A stretch of 64,000 bases of DNA. It comes from Cyclina sinensis (lineage: Eukaryota > Mollusca > Bivalvia > Venerida > Veneridae). Below the pieces are notes generated by a model that saw only the letters and a list, made by a program, of their open reading frames with translations, made no database searches and was not told the origin of the DNA. The position numbers and the translations under genes were made by a program. Each line of letters begins with the position of its first letter. Position 1 is the first letter of the stretch. Shown piece by piece: positions 61,760 to 64,000 of the stretch. The stretch spans positions 39,277,241 to 39,341,240 of the forward strand of contig JAAONU010000016.1 of assembly GCA_012932295.1 (NCBI GenBank). Reading direction: 5' to 3'.

Positions 61760-64000
61760 ACAAATGGTTGAAGCATTTTCTCATTCCATCATGCAAATGA
61801 GACAACAGATTCATTACCCATAGCAAAATTCACACAGCTTTTACATTTATTCACACATATAAGTAATTTCACAAAAACATTGTGGAAAAAGAATACTTAA
61901 TCTGAGAACATGGCAGAACTTAAACTGGTTATCAGAAACATAACACATGAGTCTTAGGGCTTATATCAGTGAAGCAACAACCTCCTGTACTTTTTTCAAA
62001 GGATAATAACAAACATGTTTTTGTTTTTGCAAAGATTATTAATGTTTAAAAACACAGCTGTGGCTTCCAGAAAAATAGGTGTAAGCTTCTATTATCATTA
62101 TGCCTAAAGCTAGATTGTGCTAATATTTTGTAGCTTTGGTGCAGACATATGTTAATTTCTGTTAAGTTCTGCATACTGGAGAGGATTATTGCAAACAGGG
62201 GTTTAGAAAAAGGTTTACTATCTGCACTTTAAAAATGCATCCAAATATTTCTGGCAAAATAGGGAAAGCAAGCGTTAATTTAAAATTGTGTGATATTTGT
62301 ATTCATGAATGTAATAATAACTGAATAGTCATCTGAAAAAACCATAACTATCAAAGTCCAAAGCTATGAAACTGGAAGGAAGTAGAATTTTTAAAACTTG
62401 TGATAAAAGAATATATACAAAAGAAAACAAAAATCAAGTATTTGATGTTTAAAATTTGAAAGCACTTAAAATTAATATTTAAAATATAAGCATTGATTAT
62501 TATTGATATAGAAACATGTCTCCATGTGTCTGCTAATACTAATGCTTAAACAGCATTTAAACAAATTGTCCCTTTGTGTTACAAACATTTACCCAAATGG
62601 TGAAAAGTGCAGGGATTAAAACAATTTGATTTAATATGGAATTTTTTCATTTAAAAAAATGCCATTTATTATACTGGCTGCCATTTTTCAATATCATTTT
62701 ATCAAAGACTACACACAAAGCATACACGGCAAAAATAGCATTCCGAGGATTAAAAGCAAAACTACTTTCTCTGGTGTCTTAAGTTATTATCAGATCAAGT
62801 AGTTTTGCCCTGTTCCCTCTTTACATACAGGGTTAAAGTAAATATGATCTACAATTTTTTTTTTTTTTTTTTTTTAATTTATATGTGTAGAAACAATTTC
62901 CTCCACTTAACCCCATGAACAAAGCAAACTATAAGGATACAACAGGTTTGTTTTTAATAAAATTGTGTTGCGTTTATTCCCTGCACCTGAATTTTGCTTA
63001 AATTTCTTGCCCTATAGCAAAATCTCTTATGTGAATATAGAACAGATAAAAAAAACACCTTATGTGTATATTAGATAATCAATGTACAGAAGTCTATTCC
63101 GTACAATTTGCAATAATGCAAACCTAGAATTCCCAACCTGGCTGAAATAATTTCTGGATTATACAGCTCATACATACTGTCTGATTTAAAGCATGGCACT
63201 AAATTTGACTAAATTTCTACAATATACCCAAATATACACATATTTATGACTGTAGCCCTTTTTTTCAATACACATTTATGCATGAAGAAAAATACAAAGG
63301 TTTTATGGTAAAAAAATAGCAAGTAATTGGATAAAATTACCATTGTTCTGTATCATTTCACCACTTTGCTAATGAAATGGCAGGAGTATTTTATGGAAAA
63401 AAATTTACAACATTTTTCTTATGTTTAATCTTCCATTTTAAATCGTGTCCAAAAATAAAATATTTATGAATAAATCATTCCTGTAAATTTAAATCTTTTA
63501 TTTTTAATTTAAGAAACATCTGATATCTTGCATTGTAAAACATGCCACCTTGTTACATTTAGTATTTCTGAAAATGATGAGATGTCAAGAGGAAACTTTT
63601 CCTGCTTGAAATGTCTGTAAACTGTGATGATTATGTTTACATGCAATAGCTCTGATACATATTATAATGGTGATCACAAAAAAAACATTCAATATTTAAA
63701 ACTACATTTTCAATAGTTATGTCTTCCTACATATACATAAAAACACTCTGAAATTTATATTTAAAGTGCTTAAATTAATTTCATCTGGCCAGGATACACT
63801 GTTTTTGGACACCCTTACAGAAAAAGAAAAATAGTAAATTTAGTACAGAATATATTTTAACCTTCTAGGCTAGCAACATAATTAAATTGCCTGTTGCCTC
63901 AAAAAGACCATGAACATTTTTGACAAATATTTACTGTTATTTAAATTTCAAACAAAATGTAACAGCATAATATAACAGTGTCCTAGACAGAGTTTTTAAA
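61291..64000 (-). other. Repeat-poor AT-rich tail, possible 3' UTR of an off-window minus-strand gene
   Basis: No hairpin/(GTCC)n element, SINE or MITE occurs in 2.7 kb, in contrast to the preceding 30 kb. On the minus strand an AATAAA lies at 61300-61295 near the border. No coding exon is visible. The UTR reading is a guess from repeat depletion. Confidence 0.25.
61729..61758. repeat. (GT)15 microsatellite
   Basis: Uninterrupted GT dinucleotides over 30 bases. Confidence 0.95.

Overview
The window is eukaryotic, AT-rich and intron-dominated. It reads as a mollusc, most likely a bivalve of the venerid or other heterodont type. The reasons are two intron-rich animal genes, tRNA-derived SINEs, and a dense load of hairpin-plus-(GTCC)n interspersed elements with 145-167 bp internal core repeats, which resembles what has been described in clams as pearl/HINE-like elements. 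The taxon is an inference; the genes and repeats are visible directly.

Layout. 1-5763: upstream sequence with no recognised gene, a foldback MITE-like element (2086-2582) and a decayed array of ~150 bp repeats ending in (ACGG)n (3700-5030). 5764-26030 (+): a complete SLC5/SGLT-family sodium-solute cotransporter of 15 coding exons (657 aa) with two alternative first coding exons (5764-5844 and 8821-8901). All exons join in frame at GT-AG sites. The residues that bind sodium and most that bind sugar in SGLT1 are kept, but the position of SGLT1 Gln457 is Val433. 26031-31813: 3' UTR, a reversed G-rich interspersed element (27261-29740) and a 43-bp dimeric minisatellite. 31814-56311 (+): NUP42/NUPL2, eight coding exons, 448 aa, with an N-terminal CCCH zinc finger, a helical middle, 17 FG dipeptides in the last exon and a C-terminal Gle1-binding-like tail. 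Its introns (24.5 kb for 1.35 kb of coding sequence) are packed with mobile elements and three kinds of tandem array. 56312-64000: a 39-bp minisatellite, more elements, two abutting MITEs sharing one TTTAAA boundary (60140-60939), and a repeat-poor AT-rich tail that could be the 3' UTR of a minus-strand gene lying beyond the window.

The two genes have no evident functional link: one is a plasma-membrane transporter, the other a nuclear-pore mRNA-export factor. Four observations most deserve a second look. The first exon of the transporter is duplicated and both copies look constrained. A key sugar-binding residue is replaced. Inside both transcription units every orientable hairpin/(GTCC)n element points the same way as the gene, while reversed copies occur only between genes. 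The core repeats of those elements spread exact DR1 nuclear-receptor motifs through NUP42 introns.
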